From NCBI GenBank assembly GCA_029465975.1, contig CM055741.1, forward strand, positions 10,294,479 to 10,358,478: a stretch of 64,000 nt of DNA, in the 5' to 3' direction. Shown here piece by piece: positions 11,849 to 23,351 of this stretch (positions are counted from its first letter, which is position 1; every line of letters begins with the position of its first letter). Under the pieces are notes generated by a model. It was not told the origin of the DNA and did no database searches. It worked only from the letters and a program-made list of their open reading frames with translations. The DNA comes from Dallia pectoralis (lineage: Eukaryota > Chordata > Actinopteri > Esociformes > Umbridae). A program made the translations under genes and the position numbers.

Positions 11849-13686
11849 AAAGGTCAGACAGATTCCAATGGACACTGCAACACTAAATTATATTTTCTAC
11901 TGCACATAACTTAACAAAAGCTATTTCTTCAAAAGCGAGAGACGGATGCATATTAAATTATAATCTTTGTGAATATTTCAAGGGCTCTTCATGGCATTTG
12001 CAGAGAAAACCCCTCTCAATTATACAGCATGAGAGAGCTGAGCAGAGTGACATAAAAGCACAGCATTTAATATATGAGGTCAGTTCAGTATTGTTATGTA
12101 CTCAGCTACGTACTGTCAGGAATATTAGTTTAATCACTTGTTATTCCACCAACAGAGAATGTGTTACTTATTTATATGTTCAATAGTTGTTCTGAAACCG
12201 GTTATTTATATTCCACTACTGCTGCTGTGTTTTATGAAATCTCAACTGTAACGAGGATATAATATAAAATTCAGTATTTTTTAGGAATTGATTGATGTTT
12301 TTTGTTAGAATTTATTAAACAAATATTCTCATATCAGGAAAGGGGAAAATGCCACACGTTAGAATACTGTTTTTGAAAAAAGTTTAAAAAAAGGTGGTTT
12401 TCATGATTTGGAAACATCCTATAAGAATGGGAAAAATCCAGAAAATCGAATCATGGGATTGGTTACATACAGATCCAATATGAAATAATTGAATCATATG
12501 CGATTGGTTACAATACAGATCCAATATAAAATAATCTAATCATATGGAATTGAAATGATTAAAATACTAATAGAAATATAGCGACCACACACATTTTAAA
12601 TAGTAGTTTTACCCGAGTGTGCTTCAATGGGTCAATGGCGTAGGTATTTTTATAGACAGAACCTCGTGACCACAAAGTAATGACAAACTAAGACAATGCT
12701 CATTGTTCGTTGACACTGAATCAACGAGAAATAGGAACCAAAGTAACGGTCATGCCTTCAGATCCAGGCTGAACTGGACATAATCTGGGAGAACAACTGA
12801 CTCCTCTAGGTTCCTCTGAGTTCATGGACCATACAGTCAATGCGAACATGTCTAATCATTTTGATTTATCATTGTATGAAATGTTCAATTTAACTACAAA
12901 TGTATTAAACAAAGCGCTCTAGGTATTTGCATACAGCTTTATATGGAAGAATGCGGTGCTCCTTACTATATAGGATAATATGAAGCGAACATGCTTCATA
13001 TCATTTTCTTCACCTAATGAATTTTTTGTTTTGTCTTCTGCAGTTTAACAGTGCCCCCTAGTGGTTTAAAAAGAGAAGACACTCCAGAGAAACTTAACAT
13101 GAGTCTGTGAGTTCCAAATGTCAACATCAGCAGAGCTTGGTTTAAAATCCATGATAATCAAATGTGGGAGTGCTTGGCTCTTGCCAGAGATCATGTGCAA
13201 AGATTAATATAGGTGTCCACTGCACAAAGACATACCACATTGTTCAAATCAAACTCTGTTATTGGGTGGATCTTTTTACAGCAGATCTACACAACGTAAC
13301 ACCCATTGTCAAAGTGAAAGAACAATGAAGAATTATTACTAGGGAATACAAATTCAGGATTAATTGATTGCATATATTTTGACCTTAAAGGTAAAGTCGA
13401 ATACACCACAACACAAAGCTTTTCCCAGGGACTGTGCAGGTTGCAATATAATACGAGTACACTTTTCACCATGAGTCTTTCTCAAGCTCCATAAGACAAG
13501 CTCAATGTAATTTAACCATCTTGTAATAGCAATTTGGCACTTGGAATTTGGCCAAGGAAGGAGGTAATTTGCATGTGACATGTTTCCAGGCACATTGTGT
13601 TTCCAATGGATTTTGACCTGATGTGTTGATTGAACAGGACTGTGAATAAGCTTTAGAGACTAGGACACATACAGCTACTACCATAC
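11849..13686. other. Gene-free stretch, AT-rich
   Basis: No gene is recognised. A short imperfect direct duplication (ATTGGTTACA, then ACAGATCCAATAT) lies at about 12440-12550. Small frames between 13287 and 13684 have no family signature. Confidence 0.55.
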
Positions 13687-13772
13687 CTGGTAGTAGTAAC
13701 TGTTTTCGGCCTCATACGTTTGCCAGCAGATACTGTGATTTCCTCGTGTAGTCTGGAGGATCCCCTCAGAGC
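13687..13772 (-). other. Candidate orphan exon (86 nt), unidentified gene
   Basis: On the minus strand a good acceptor (pyrimidine-rich CATCTCTCCTTTAG) ends at 13773, and a donor CAG|GTATGG begins at 13686. The 86 nt between are open in the frame that takes one carried-in base, and they end in phase 0. The peptide contains GNHSICWQTYEAENSYYYQ, which looks protein-like. I do not recognise the family and see no matching neighbouring exons. It could be one exon of a gene whose other exons I cannot identify, or chance. Confidence 0.25.
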
Positions 13773-14500
13773 CTAAAGGAGAGATGGAGAGTGTATTCAA
13801 ATATCCCAGCGCCATACGTCTGTATTGACTTGATTTACGCTTTGTGACTGTATAATAGGATTCTGATACCGTTTCTTTTAAATAAACCAATAAGTGCCGT
13901 CAAAAAATATCCCTTCCACTCCCACTGGTCAATAAAACAAACTTCCCATGATTTTTCATCTTGCTCTCCATAAAATGGAGTCGCTATGAATCCTTTCAAC
14001 GGCCATCATTTCAGACAGAATAAATTAGTAATTCCACTTCTACATGTGGGTTTCCAGTACTTATCTCCCACATATCTATAATTCAACACAGCAATCCTCA
14101 TACAGACAGATAGCCAGCAACAGAAAGCCGAGGCACATCTAGTGTGCAGCCGTATGAATTAATGATAGACTGACAAGTTGGTCGCGAGGCGCTTGGAGTG
14201 ACCTGACCTCTGCTTTGTAGCGGTGAGTCAAGGATGCAAAGAAAAGATTTAAAGGGAAATAATCATATACTGCACAGCCTTATTACTCAGATTGTAACGT
14301 TTCTCTGGCTTACAGCAATTATTCCACTACGCCCAGCGTTTTATAGATGAATATCAACATCAGTAACTGAGAAAACAAAATATGATTTATCCCATTTTTT
14401 TGAGACATTCAAACCTTGCTGTCACACTACGCATGTGACGTGGTATCTGTATGCTGTTTATTTTAAGGATATGGCACTGGTGATATAAAACACGAGCCCA
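13773..14500. other. Gene-free stretch
   Basis: No coding or repeat feature is recognised between the candidate exon and the left end of the 2.6-kb transposon. Confidence 0.5.
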
Positions 14501-17130
14501 CCCTTACGAAAAAAAGTATACTTTAAGTTTATTTTGTGAGTATACTTAAGTTTAAAAAGTATACTATTATTAAGGTACTTAAAGTATACTAGAAGTGTAC
14601 TTATTTATATACTATTTTTATACTAAGTAGACTAAATTGGCTCTCTTTTTAGTTTATTTAGTACACTTTAGAGTACACTTATAGTTTATTTTAAGTATGC
14701 TTTTAAATAATTTAAAGTAACCCGTGTAGTGTACTTTTAGTTTATGAAGTAGACTTCTTAAAGTACTTAAAAGTATACTTTTGTATACTTAAAAGTAACC
14801 TGTGTAGTGTACTTTCAGTTCATGAAGTACACTTCTTGAAGTACTTAAGTATACATTTGAATACTTTAAGTGCACTTTCAACTTATGTAAGTACTTCAAG
14901 AAGTAAACCTAATAAATGTCAATTTACTATGATTTACTAATAGATTTAAACACATAGTATAACTGTACAAGCCATGTTTGTCAAGTGAACCTTAAACAAT
15001 ACTCTAACAATCAGTGCCATGTGTCTGGTAGGAGTTCCACTTGAAACTTTAGAATATACTTTTGTCTTCAAGTGTAATTAACATCTTTAAAATAAAGGAA
15101 ATACAGTACATATTCAAAATACCTAAATAAATCTGAGAGGCAAGACACACAATGTGACTTAGACACATTTATTGCGAAACAGATAAATATTTTCATAAAT
15201 ATTTTCACGAGATAATATTGTCAAAGCTACATTAAAGGGGGATAAACCAGCTATGAACACTTAAAATGTTGATATATACATATATTTTAAAAAAATTGTA
15301 GAACTATTTTGAACTCTAAACGTTAAAATAAACATGGTTATTTTATTTAACAATATCCTTCTTTTTTTGTACATGAAATGCATGCTCACATCTTTTCTGC
15401 CTTTACTTGTTTGAATCATTCATTGTTGCACTTCTTGCGCAAGATCCTCTGGACATCTTGCACTGTTATTTCTTCAAATTTCTCCCTAGCATGCCCTGTA
15501 AAAAAACACAAGACAACAAGCAAACATGATTAATATATTTAACCTTTTATCGGAATTTGTGAAATTGCGCAATATTAAATTAGGATTCCAAATACACACT
15601 TGCGTGAAACATACCAAGGCAGATGAATTGTCGCCCCATTCACTGTTCGTATTGTGTACGTCTTCCTCTTCACTGCTGGGATCAGTTACGTCTTCCTCTT
15701 CACAGCTGGGATCGGGTACATTGTCCTCCATGCTGTTGGGATTGTGTATGTCATCATCCTCTTCATTACTGAGATTGGGTATGTCTCCCTCTTTGCTGTT
15801 GGGATCAGATACAGAGTATTCTGCATTGACATTAACTTCCTCTGAAGCCTGAAGAAATGAGAAAGGGTAAGGTACATCGTTTAATTTATACTATAGCCGT
15901 TAAATGCAACATCTTATAAACACCCAGCGTGTTACAATTTATAACACACAGCATCAAGAATTTTTTTTATTATCAGCAAACTAGTGGCTACATGGCTTAT
16001 TAGGATAAAGTACAGGGTGATTTTTGTTCCCTGCCTCTAACAAACAAGCTACCTAGCAACCTTGCCTAATTAGTAACTGTAGCTACCAGTTACCTGAAAA
16101 ACAAAAGATAAATATAAGTAATTGTTAACAAGCGCTAGTTACGTGTTGTCTTCTTACATGGCTCAGACGTAAGTAGCTAGCTAATGTTGATGTGAGCATT
16201 AACCATAGCCAAGTAGCTAGTTAGCTGTTATCTCATATAGGCCTAGATAAAGTTAGAATTTAGCTCAAACTCACCTGTTCATTCCATCTGTACTTTGTCC
16301 TTTTTTGAATCCTTACACCTGATTCTCGAGTTTAAAGCGTAGTTTATGGCGACTGAAACATGCTGCAATATCTCCGGTTCAACATATGATATTTTGCTCG
16401 CGCGCAGGTAACAGGAAGCGTAAAAAAAAGGTAACAGGAAGTGACGTCGCTAATCAGCTCCGCCTCTATCCGCCTTCTTCTGATGCTTCATTGGACATTT
16501 TTCTCAGTTAATGCATGTAAAATATGTTCAAATATATGTTAATGTCCTGTCTGTCCGGGGTTTTTATTCATATCAGACTTATAAATGTTCCTCACAATAC
16601 ATACAGCAAAGGCGGAATTAGTTCATAGACATTTTTATTAATACTCCAATTGATTATTATTAGTATAGTATATGAACATAGGGCTTCAAAATGTTTGGCA
16701 GTAATTATGATTTCAGCTTCAGTAACAAAAAAAGATTTAATGTGCAATGCATTTCATAGACATGAGTATTAGAATATACAAGATGGATCTAAAAAAATTA
16801 CTTGTAATCTACTTTAAAAATATTTAGACTGTTTTTTGCTGTATAATAAAAGAAAACGTACATCTCCAGAAGAAATGTGTAAAAACTTTTTCTATTTGGT
16901 AGTATACTTAAAAGTTCAAGTAAGTTACTATTTTCTAAATGTACTTTTTGAAAGTATATCATGAGTAAACTAAATGTGTACTACCCATTTTGTAGTATAC
17001 TTATAGTATACTTGAATATACTTTTTTCTAAGCATACTTCTTAAAAGTATATCAAAAGTGAACTAAAAGTGTACTATCCATTTTGTAGTATACTTATAGT
17101 ATACTTTAATATACTTTTTTTTCGTAAGTG
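14501..17130. mobile_element. 2.6-kb DNA transposon with AAGTATACTT-rich ends
   Basis: The left end reads CMCTTACGAAAAAAAGTATA and the right end is its inverted copy (TATACTTTTTTTTCGTAAGTG on plus), giving terminal inverted repeats of about 20 bp. Inside each terminus (about 14510-14900 and 16890-17115) are many copies of the palindromic motif AAGTATACTT and close variants. These could be transposase-binding or hairpin-forming subterminal repeats. No transposase is recognised, so the element looks non-autonomous. I could not define a clear target-site duplication, so the superfamily is open. The interior holds a gene-like unit on the minus strand (exons near 16275, 15615-15848 and 15495). Confidence 0.8.
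15342..16448 (-). pseudogene. Three-exon gene-like unit inside the transposon
   Basis: Going leftwards there is a CRE-like TGACGTC at 16442-16448 as a possible promoter. A first exon ends with AACAG|GTGAG at 16275. A second exon spans 15848-15615 (acceptor TTTCTTCAG, donor TTG|GTATGT). A third exon starts at 15495 (acceptor TTTTTTTACAG), and an AATAAA lies at 15347-15342. Exon 2 is exactly 78 codons and stays open in the frame entering from exon 1, encoding an acidic repeat peptide (DPSCEEEDV, DPSSEEEDV). Joined in phase, exon 3 stops after about ten codons. Another exon-3 frame is open for 25 codons (contains EEITVQDVQRILRKK) but is out of phase. The only in-frame ATG lies within exon 2. It is therefore probably a decayed or partial gene. 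No family is recognised. Confidence 0.4.
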
Positions 17131-17335
17131 CAGTCCGGGTTGAGATCCATTTCATCACATCGCAAGACACAGACCAAATTGTCAACTAATCACATTTGTA
17201 AAATCCTCTGGATTGAATAGAAAATACACACTTGGGCAGCCTCAAAACGGCAGCTAACTGTTTACAAGGAGATTCAAGTGTAGGTACGTCCAAATATGTC
17301 TGTAGTTTTAAATGTGAAAAAATGGGAGCATATTG
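17131..17335. other. Short spacer with left target-site copy
   Basis: Unique sequence between the transposon and the LINE. ATGGGAGCATATTG at 17322-17335 is the left copy of the LINE target-site duplication. Confidence 0.7.
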
Positions 17336-17873
17336 TGACGAAACATATTGCACCGTTGTGACGAAAAGAGAGCTGAGCCGGAAGGCAAAGCTCTCGATCT
17401 ACCGGTCAATCTTTGTTCCTACTCTCACCTATGGGCATGAAAACTGGGTCATGACCGAAAGAACGAGATCGCGGGTACAAGTGGCCGAAATGGGTTTTCT
17501 CAGAAAGGTGGCTGGCCTCTCCCTTAGGGATAGGGTGAGAAGCTCAGTCATCCGAGAGGAACTCGGAGTAGAGCCGCTGCTCCTTTGCGTAGAAAGGAGC
17601 CAGTTGAGGTGGTTCGGGCATCTTGTACGAATGCCACCTGGGCGCCTCCCTAGAGAGGTGTTCCAGGCACGTCCAGCTGGAAGGAGACCTCGGGGAAGAC
17701 CCAGGACTAGGTGGAGAGATTATATCTCCACACTGGCCTGGGAACGCCTCGGGATTCCCCAGTCAGAGCTGGCTAATGTTGCCCGGGAAAGGGAAGTTTG
17801 GGTTCCCCTGCTAGAGCAGCTACCCCCGCGACCCGACCCCGGATAAGCGGTTGAAGATGAGATGAGAGATGAG
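17336..17873 (+). mobile_element. 5'-truncated non-LTR retrotransposon (LINE) insertion
   Basis: A 538-bp insert flanked by the perfect 14-bp duplication ATGGGAGCATATTG (17322-17335 and 17874-17887). It encodes the C-terminal end of a LINE ORF2 polyprotein downstream of the reverse transcriptase. Recognisable blocks are IYRSIFVPTLTYGHENW, RSQLRWFGHLVRMP and GRRPRGRPRTRWRDY, and the frame ends PRPDPG then stop at about 17846. The 3' end is GGATAAGCGGTTGAAGATGA followed by a short GATGA-type tandem tail. This end type belongs to fish L2/CR1-like lineages. The RT domain itself is missing, as expected for 5' truncation during target-primed reverse transcription. The intact duplication suggests a fairly recent insertion. 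Confidence 0.9.
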
Positions 17874-18199
17874 ATGGGAGCATATTGCAGAGCTGGTCAA
17901 GAAGTTTACATTTGTTTTTTTATAGAAACAAAACATCACGCTATACGTTATGGCGATGGGATATCAAGCAGCTTTGTTTTTTATTACTGGGGTCAACTAT
18001 ACACATTCTCCTGTCAGTTTGTATATACGGCTGTCATGGAGGAACCTCAGCCTATCTCACGTCAAGAATTAATGGGAAAAACAACATCTATCATATGCTC
18101 TCAAGACTGGCTAATACCATGGGCTTATTTGGCCCCGAATTTAGGGAATATCTCTAACCCTGACCCTTACTTAGTAAATTGTGATCGCTTTTGCATTTG

Positions 18200-18446
18200 C
18201 GGTGGAGTCTTGTGGAGTGCGGTGAAGTGCAGTGGAGTGTTGTGGAGTGCAATGGAGTGCAGTGGAGTGCAATGGAGTGCGGTGGAGTGCAGTGGAGTGC
18301 AGTGGAGTGCGGTGGAGTGCAGTGGAGTGCAGTGGAGTGCAGTGGAGTGCAGTGGAGTGCAGTGGAGTGCAGTGGAGTGCGGTGGAGTGCGGTGGAGTGC
18401 GGTGGAGTGCGGTGGAGTGCGATGGAGTGCAGTGGAGTGGGGTGGA
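18200..18446. repeat. 10-bp minisatellite GTGGAGTGCR, about 24 copies
   Basis: Tandem GTGGAGTGCA / GTGGAGTGCG decamers with a few variants at the ends (CTTGTGGAGT, GTGATGGAGT). Long frames on both strands (Ser-Val-Glu-Cys or His-Cys-Thr-Pro repeats) are repeat translations. Confidence 0.97.
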
Positions 18447-18820
18447 TGCTTGGCAACAGTATCCGGCCGGCGCAACCAACACTGGATGGTGCGAGTTGGA
18501 TGAGAGGTGGAGGCTATATAGGATTGTCAGACAGACGTTGGCATGGAAACACTTGCAGCCTATCAGCAGCATGCAGCCTATAATAGTTGTAGTGTTTGGC
18601 TGAACGTTGAGCAGTGTGTAAGCATTACAATACCATGTCAAAAAAACATTACATGGAGAGACACAAAAGCATTTTCTTCAGTCATTATCATCCAGTGGTT
18701 CCGTAAAGTTCACGGGTTGGCGATGAAATGGGAGATTTTTGAGTAATTTCCGGTGTGCAAATGGAAATGATGCGCCTTCAACTATCTGATAATCATGACG
18801 AATAGACGTTAACAAACATA

Positions 18821-19339
18821 CAGCGCATCGGGTAAGGATTCACAGCGATTCACTTATTCTACATTCTGTTATGATACAGCCTTAATCCTAAATTTGTTTA
18901 ATATTTGAATAGATTTGCGAACAATTAAGAACCAAAATATAACATGTACATATGTATTCACAGCCGTTGCTAAATACAAGCCACTTCATGGCTTGGTTTG
19001 TGTTCTGACATGTACTGTCAACTGTGGGACCTCATATAGACAGGTCCAATCAACTGAATTTACCAGAGGTGGACTAAAATCAAGTTGTAGAGACATGGAG
19101 GCACCTAAGTTCCATTTTGTGTGTCATGGCAAAGGCTGTGAATACCGATGTATTGTAAATGGGATTTTTTCAATTTTAATAGATTTGCAAAGATTAAAAA
19201 ATACGTTTTTAACATTATCATTATGGGGTATTGACATTGTGTGTAGAATTTCGGATTGGAAAAAAGGAATTGAATCAAATTTGCAATAAGGCTGTAAGTA
19301 GAAAAAGTGAAGAGCTGTGAAAACTTTCTAGATGCACTG
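18821..19339. mobile_element. Short Tc1/mariner deletion derivative
   Basis: A 519-bp element with degenerate terminal inverted repeats. The left end CAGCGCATCGGGTAAGGATT is flanked by TA. The right end, read in reverse, is CAGTGCATCTAGAAAGTTTT. Inside both ends are ACAGCCTTA and TAAGGCTGT blocks followed by TTCACAGC / GCTGTGAA, the arrangement of a Tc1 family common in salmonid and esocid DNA. The right TA has decayed to TG. There is no transposase coding sequence. Confidence 0.7.
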
Positions 19340-19863
19340 TGCTTCTTAATGTTACTGAAAGAGGTATTGGTAACGGTTAGGCTATAGGCTAATTGGCTGA
19401 ATGTTAACTATTGAAATATCCCTTAATTAATAGTATTGAACAGCCTATGACCGGATATGTTTTTAGGAACCATAGTTAGTAAGTCCCAGCAAACCAGTTT
19501 GTTTTTGCAGGATGAAAGAGAGGGCCTAAGTGAAAGTTAGGTAACAACAGTCTAGCTGTTATAGCGTCATTCAAACACATACAGACATTGCGTTGATGAT
19601 AATGATCTACATTGAAAAACTTCTGGGATGTGCTCAAGATATGTCGAAGCTATGACTGGTTTAATAATATTTTTATATCTACAGTATAAATAGTAGTAAT
19701 GGTAGTAAGTACACCCAGTAAAACGTACATATATGTATCAACATTACTGACAGATTAACATTTAACAATTGAATTGCAATTTCATAGTGCTGAAAAATGA
19801 TGGCTACTTTAAATAGCTTTGGTCGAGCTCTTTTTGACAGACTCTCATGAAGAATTCCTTGGT

Positions 19864-19980
19864 TCAACTAATGGAATTAAATGTGGACTTAAGGATGGAA
19901 ATTTGGCCAGGCTCTGGGGCAGCAAAGCAGCCCCAAACCATAATGCTACTACCTTCATGCATATTGGTTGGGTAATTTTT
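19864..19980 (-). pseudogene. Tc1-type transposase fragment
   Basis: The minus-strand translation contains GSSIMVWGCFAAPEPGQI. This matches the conserved block of Tc1/mariner transposases just before the second catalytic Asp region (G-G-x-x-M-V-W-G-C-F). The surrounding 19340-20100 is otherwise non-coding and interrupted by stops, so this is a decayed copy. Exact ends cannot be placed because no terminal repeats are evident. Confidence 0.6.
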
Positions 19981-20100
19981 TTTCTGTTCAATTGCAGTGT
20001 TTTGTTTTCTCAAAACATTTAACAAATAATTATGACGTTGACATGTCTGTCCAGAGCACATGTGAATTGCTGCAATGTAGCTAGGCTGTAGCAATTAATT

Positions 20101-22088
20101 GAATACCATAACGGGAAACATTCCAAAGTGGATGTGGAAAGTTTCCCTGAAGGATATAGGAGAGTATCACAGCTTTCAGGGAAGGTAGGACATTCTTCCA
20201 CTAGCCTATCAACAACTGTTTTTAACCACCAAGCTGCTTACCGGTTTCCTTGTCACAGACAATGGTGGAGAGACTGTGAAGACAGGATTTACCTTTAAGT
20301 TAAAAAAAAACATATGTACTATACAATCGGTTCCAGTATTTGGTTTCACAATGAATTACATACTTACAGGTCCTTTACAGATCGCTTCAGTAAAATCCAT
20401 ACTAATAACACTTTTTCAAATCATGTTTAGGTTTATATGATCAACTCATTATAAACTATCAAAAATATATGTAGTAGTGAGTGAAGTCATTTGTAATTAG
20501 CATTTAAAAAGCTTACATTGGTAGAATTTGTGTGAAAAGTAGAAATAATGACCATGAAGGCCATTGTTATGGACTACTATCATCACATTGCTAAGTAAAA
20601 CCAATATGTCATTTTCGTTAACTATTCCATTACTTTAATTATCCGCTTGGGTTCTCGTCAGCAGGCAAGTCCGTATGTGCTACCAAGTACCAGCTAATCA
20701 AATAACTGCAATTGAAAATTTGAAGGGCAGAAAGTCAGTCAAGTAAAAATAAAACAGAACATGTAACTGAAACCCTGAAGCAAGCAGGTCATTAAAATAT
20801 CACGTGTGCGCTGACTTAACACTGGTGCAACATAATGGCATTCTCAGTTATAACAAACTTTCATTTGTAAATGTTGTAGAATTGCATTTGCAGTTCTGAA
20901 GTAAAACATTTCATATAAAAGTTTTCGAGGCACAAATCCTGATTGGAAGATGTATAAACAATAGTTTTATTCCTTACAATAAACCAAACACAAAATTTTT
21001 CAAGCCGCATTTCTGCGATTGAATCTGAAACATGTACATAACACTGAATATGATTAGGGTCGACCACTTTCGTAACCGAAATAAACGGTCGATCAGGTCC
21101 CTGGCCAATAAGGTGCTTGTCTCCTCGACTCAAATAGAAAACCTACACTGCAATTTCTATTGTTAGAGACAAACTGTATAGAAGTCTAACAGCTGTTCTA
21201 TTGCAGTGGTTTCAATGATGTTAAAGAATGGAAAATGTGACTAAACAAACTCTTCAAATACTGGATAATCCCTGTCAGATTCTGGCACAGCAGGCAGCCG
21301 TTCCTGCGAATCCAATGCCTTTCTTCCGCATTTCATCACGGACACCTATCTTTGTTTCATATTGCCCGTACCTGTTCTCCCTCATCACGGACACAATTTA
21401 AGTTAATTTCCCCCCCCAGTGTATTCTGTCAGTCCTTGTTTCATGTGACATTTGTTCAGTTTCTCACCTAAGTGTATTTCAGTTTTGGTAAATAAAAATC
21501 CTTGCCACGTGCATGAACAAAGATTAAGCCTAGTGCTAACCTAAAAAAATCTAATTTATGTAAATCTTCAATAAGCTGGCCTTTTTCAGGCGTAACCTAT
21601 GTCAGTGAAACTGGCCCTCTGTCATTGTCAAATATTTTTGTGTGAAAGTATTCGGGTGGAAGTGTACCGTTGTGTTTTGACAGAAGGCCGTAGATACATT
21701 GACAAAAGGCCGTAGATACCATGAGATATAAAAGAAATTACATAGAAAATAATATTGATTATAATGATTAATATAATAAACTTTAGTAACATGTTGATTT
21801 GAAAGAAATAAGCATTACAACTGCATTTCTCAACACCATGTCAACACAGGTAGAGTTGCAAAATTTTGCAGTAAAACTGCAACTTTTTCTTTACGGCCCA
21901 TTGTTTTTGGTGGGGGCTCTTACACATTATTTTTTTAATCTTACGCCCAGAAGATGACAATCCAAAGGAGAGACATTGGAGGGCATGTAAAGTTAACAAA
22001 GTCCTTTCTGAACACTTCTGACTTGCAGACGGAACTCCTTTTAGTATTGTATTCAGTTGGTAATAAGGGGGATGTCCTATCTTTCATT
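20101..22088. other. Gene-free stretch
   Basis: AT-rich sequence with no recognisable coding exon, RNA gene or clear repeat. It may include distal 3' flank of the CCN1-like gene, but no convincing polyadenylation signal is assigned. Confidence 0.5.
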
Positions 22089-22208
22089 ACACATCTGTGT
22101 CCCAAATGGCATGGCGTGCCCTATGTACAGCACCATATTTGATCAGAACCCAATGGGCCTTAGTCAGAAGAAGTGCACTACATTTGGAATAATGTGCTAT
22201 TTGAGACA
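22089..22208. repeat. Dispersed palindromic repeat (MITE-like)
   Basis: Begins GTGTCCCAAATGGC and ends with the inverted form GCTATTTGAGACAC. The middle contains AAGTGCACTAC and GATCAGAACCCAATGGGCC. This layout matches a repeat very common in salmonid and pike genomic DNA (from memory). Fragments of the same repeat occur at about 23659-23795, 28862-28974, 29274-29337 and 53141-53216. The following 22209-23045 shows no gene. Confidence 0.6.
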
Positions 22209-23045
22209 CACATTTCTCTCATTATCATCCATCACATAAAACTGTTTCAGATGACTCGTCGTCCAAAAGCACAATAAGTTTTGCACTGGTCGTTCCAGAA
22301 AGTGTCAAGTTCTTAGATAAGAATAAATAAAATAAATGTCACATTCACCCCGCGTGGAGCTGCGTTCTTCATCCTGTCTCTTCTTCAACGTGTCTCATCG
22401 GCCCGGGTAAACTTGGGAGTGAGCATCAATAATCCCCAGTAAGGAGGGGACATCGTAAGGCCATCCAGCTAAAGGCGGCAGAACCTAATATTTTTTTTTT
22501 TTGCAGGGTTCACCGCTTTCAGTGCATTGTGGGACGTCGCAGTAGACCTTGTAGAGCTGGGGCATTTTATCAGAAGTGCACGCATTAGCAAAATGTTTTG
22601 TAGCTGATCGTGAAAACAAGCCATTTTAATTAGAAGAAATAATGTCTATGGTCAGTCTAGTCAAGGCATCGTATTACTTTAAACAGCCTTTAGTCCTGTA
22701 CAGTTCCTGTATTGCTTTAACTCTTCAACAACCGTGTGCTGTGTTGCTGTCTTCGTCTTTGTAGTTCATTAGGACATGACAGTGATTGTGGGCCTCCATT
22801 TAGACCCGTGTCAGAGAAACATTCAAGGATCGCCTGTCAATCAAAACCCCCCTAGTCACACAAAACAATTCGAGAGGTTTTCTAAGGTAATAGAGAACTC
22901 CAAATGAATGCTTTTTTTACAGTCTGGTTCTGTCATTTGAGGCTTGAAGAAAAAAGAATCAGAAAGCCCAGGACCAACAAAATATCCCTCTGTTCTTAAA
23001 TGTCCTCAGTCATGTTCACGCGCAAAGTTAAATAAACGCGTCCAG

Positions 23046-23351
23046 CTAGTCGACAAATTTGTGCGTGTCTCCGTACATCCAGTGTTGCGGGGGCAAGGCC
23101 GCCTCGTTAAGATGCCCGCAGTCCTCGCTACACTTGCACGACTGGATGAACATGGCATCCCTCCGGAAGCGCTCGCCGTCCGGGCACACGAAGGTCACAG
23201 GGACGGTACGGGCGCGGCTCGGCGTGCAGCAGCGGCCGTCCGAACACAGTCCACAGTATTTGAGCCGGAAGAGGCGGACGCTCTGACACTCACCGCTCGA
23301 CAAACGCACGGGCGCCGGGGATTGGTAGGTCGAGGCGCACTTCTTGCCTTT
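23046..23351 (-). CDS. ccn1l: ccn1-like exon 5: C-terminal cystine knot
   Basis: 306 nt including stop TAG at 23048-23046. It starts KGKKCASTYQSPAPVRLSSG, the junction found in CCN1. It then carries the knot cysteines (YCGLCSDGRCCTP, FVCPDGE, IQSCKCSEDC) and ends GDTHKFVD. Third positions are strongly G/C, unlike the introns. The 3' UTR lies below 23046 and its end is not resolved. Confidence 0.93.
   Translation of the reverse strand, partial: KGKKCASTYQSPAPVRLSSGECQSVRLFRLKYCGLCSDGRCCTPSRARTVPVTFVCPDGERFRRDAMFIQSCKCSEDCGHLNEAALPPQHWMYGDTHKFVD

Noticed and set aside
10877..11909. 170-, 125-, 119- and 108-codon frames (YNNMESVSHRS-type)
   Set aside because: Repeat translations of the 26/36-bp array on both strands.
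18154..18641. Overlapping frames with SAVECSGVQW or LHCTPLHST repeats
   Set aside because: Translations of the 10-bp minisatellite; present on both strands in several frames.
18915..19289. 124-codon frame
   Set aside because: It lies wholly inside the non-autonomous Tc1 derivative and matches no transposase block.
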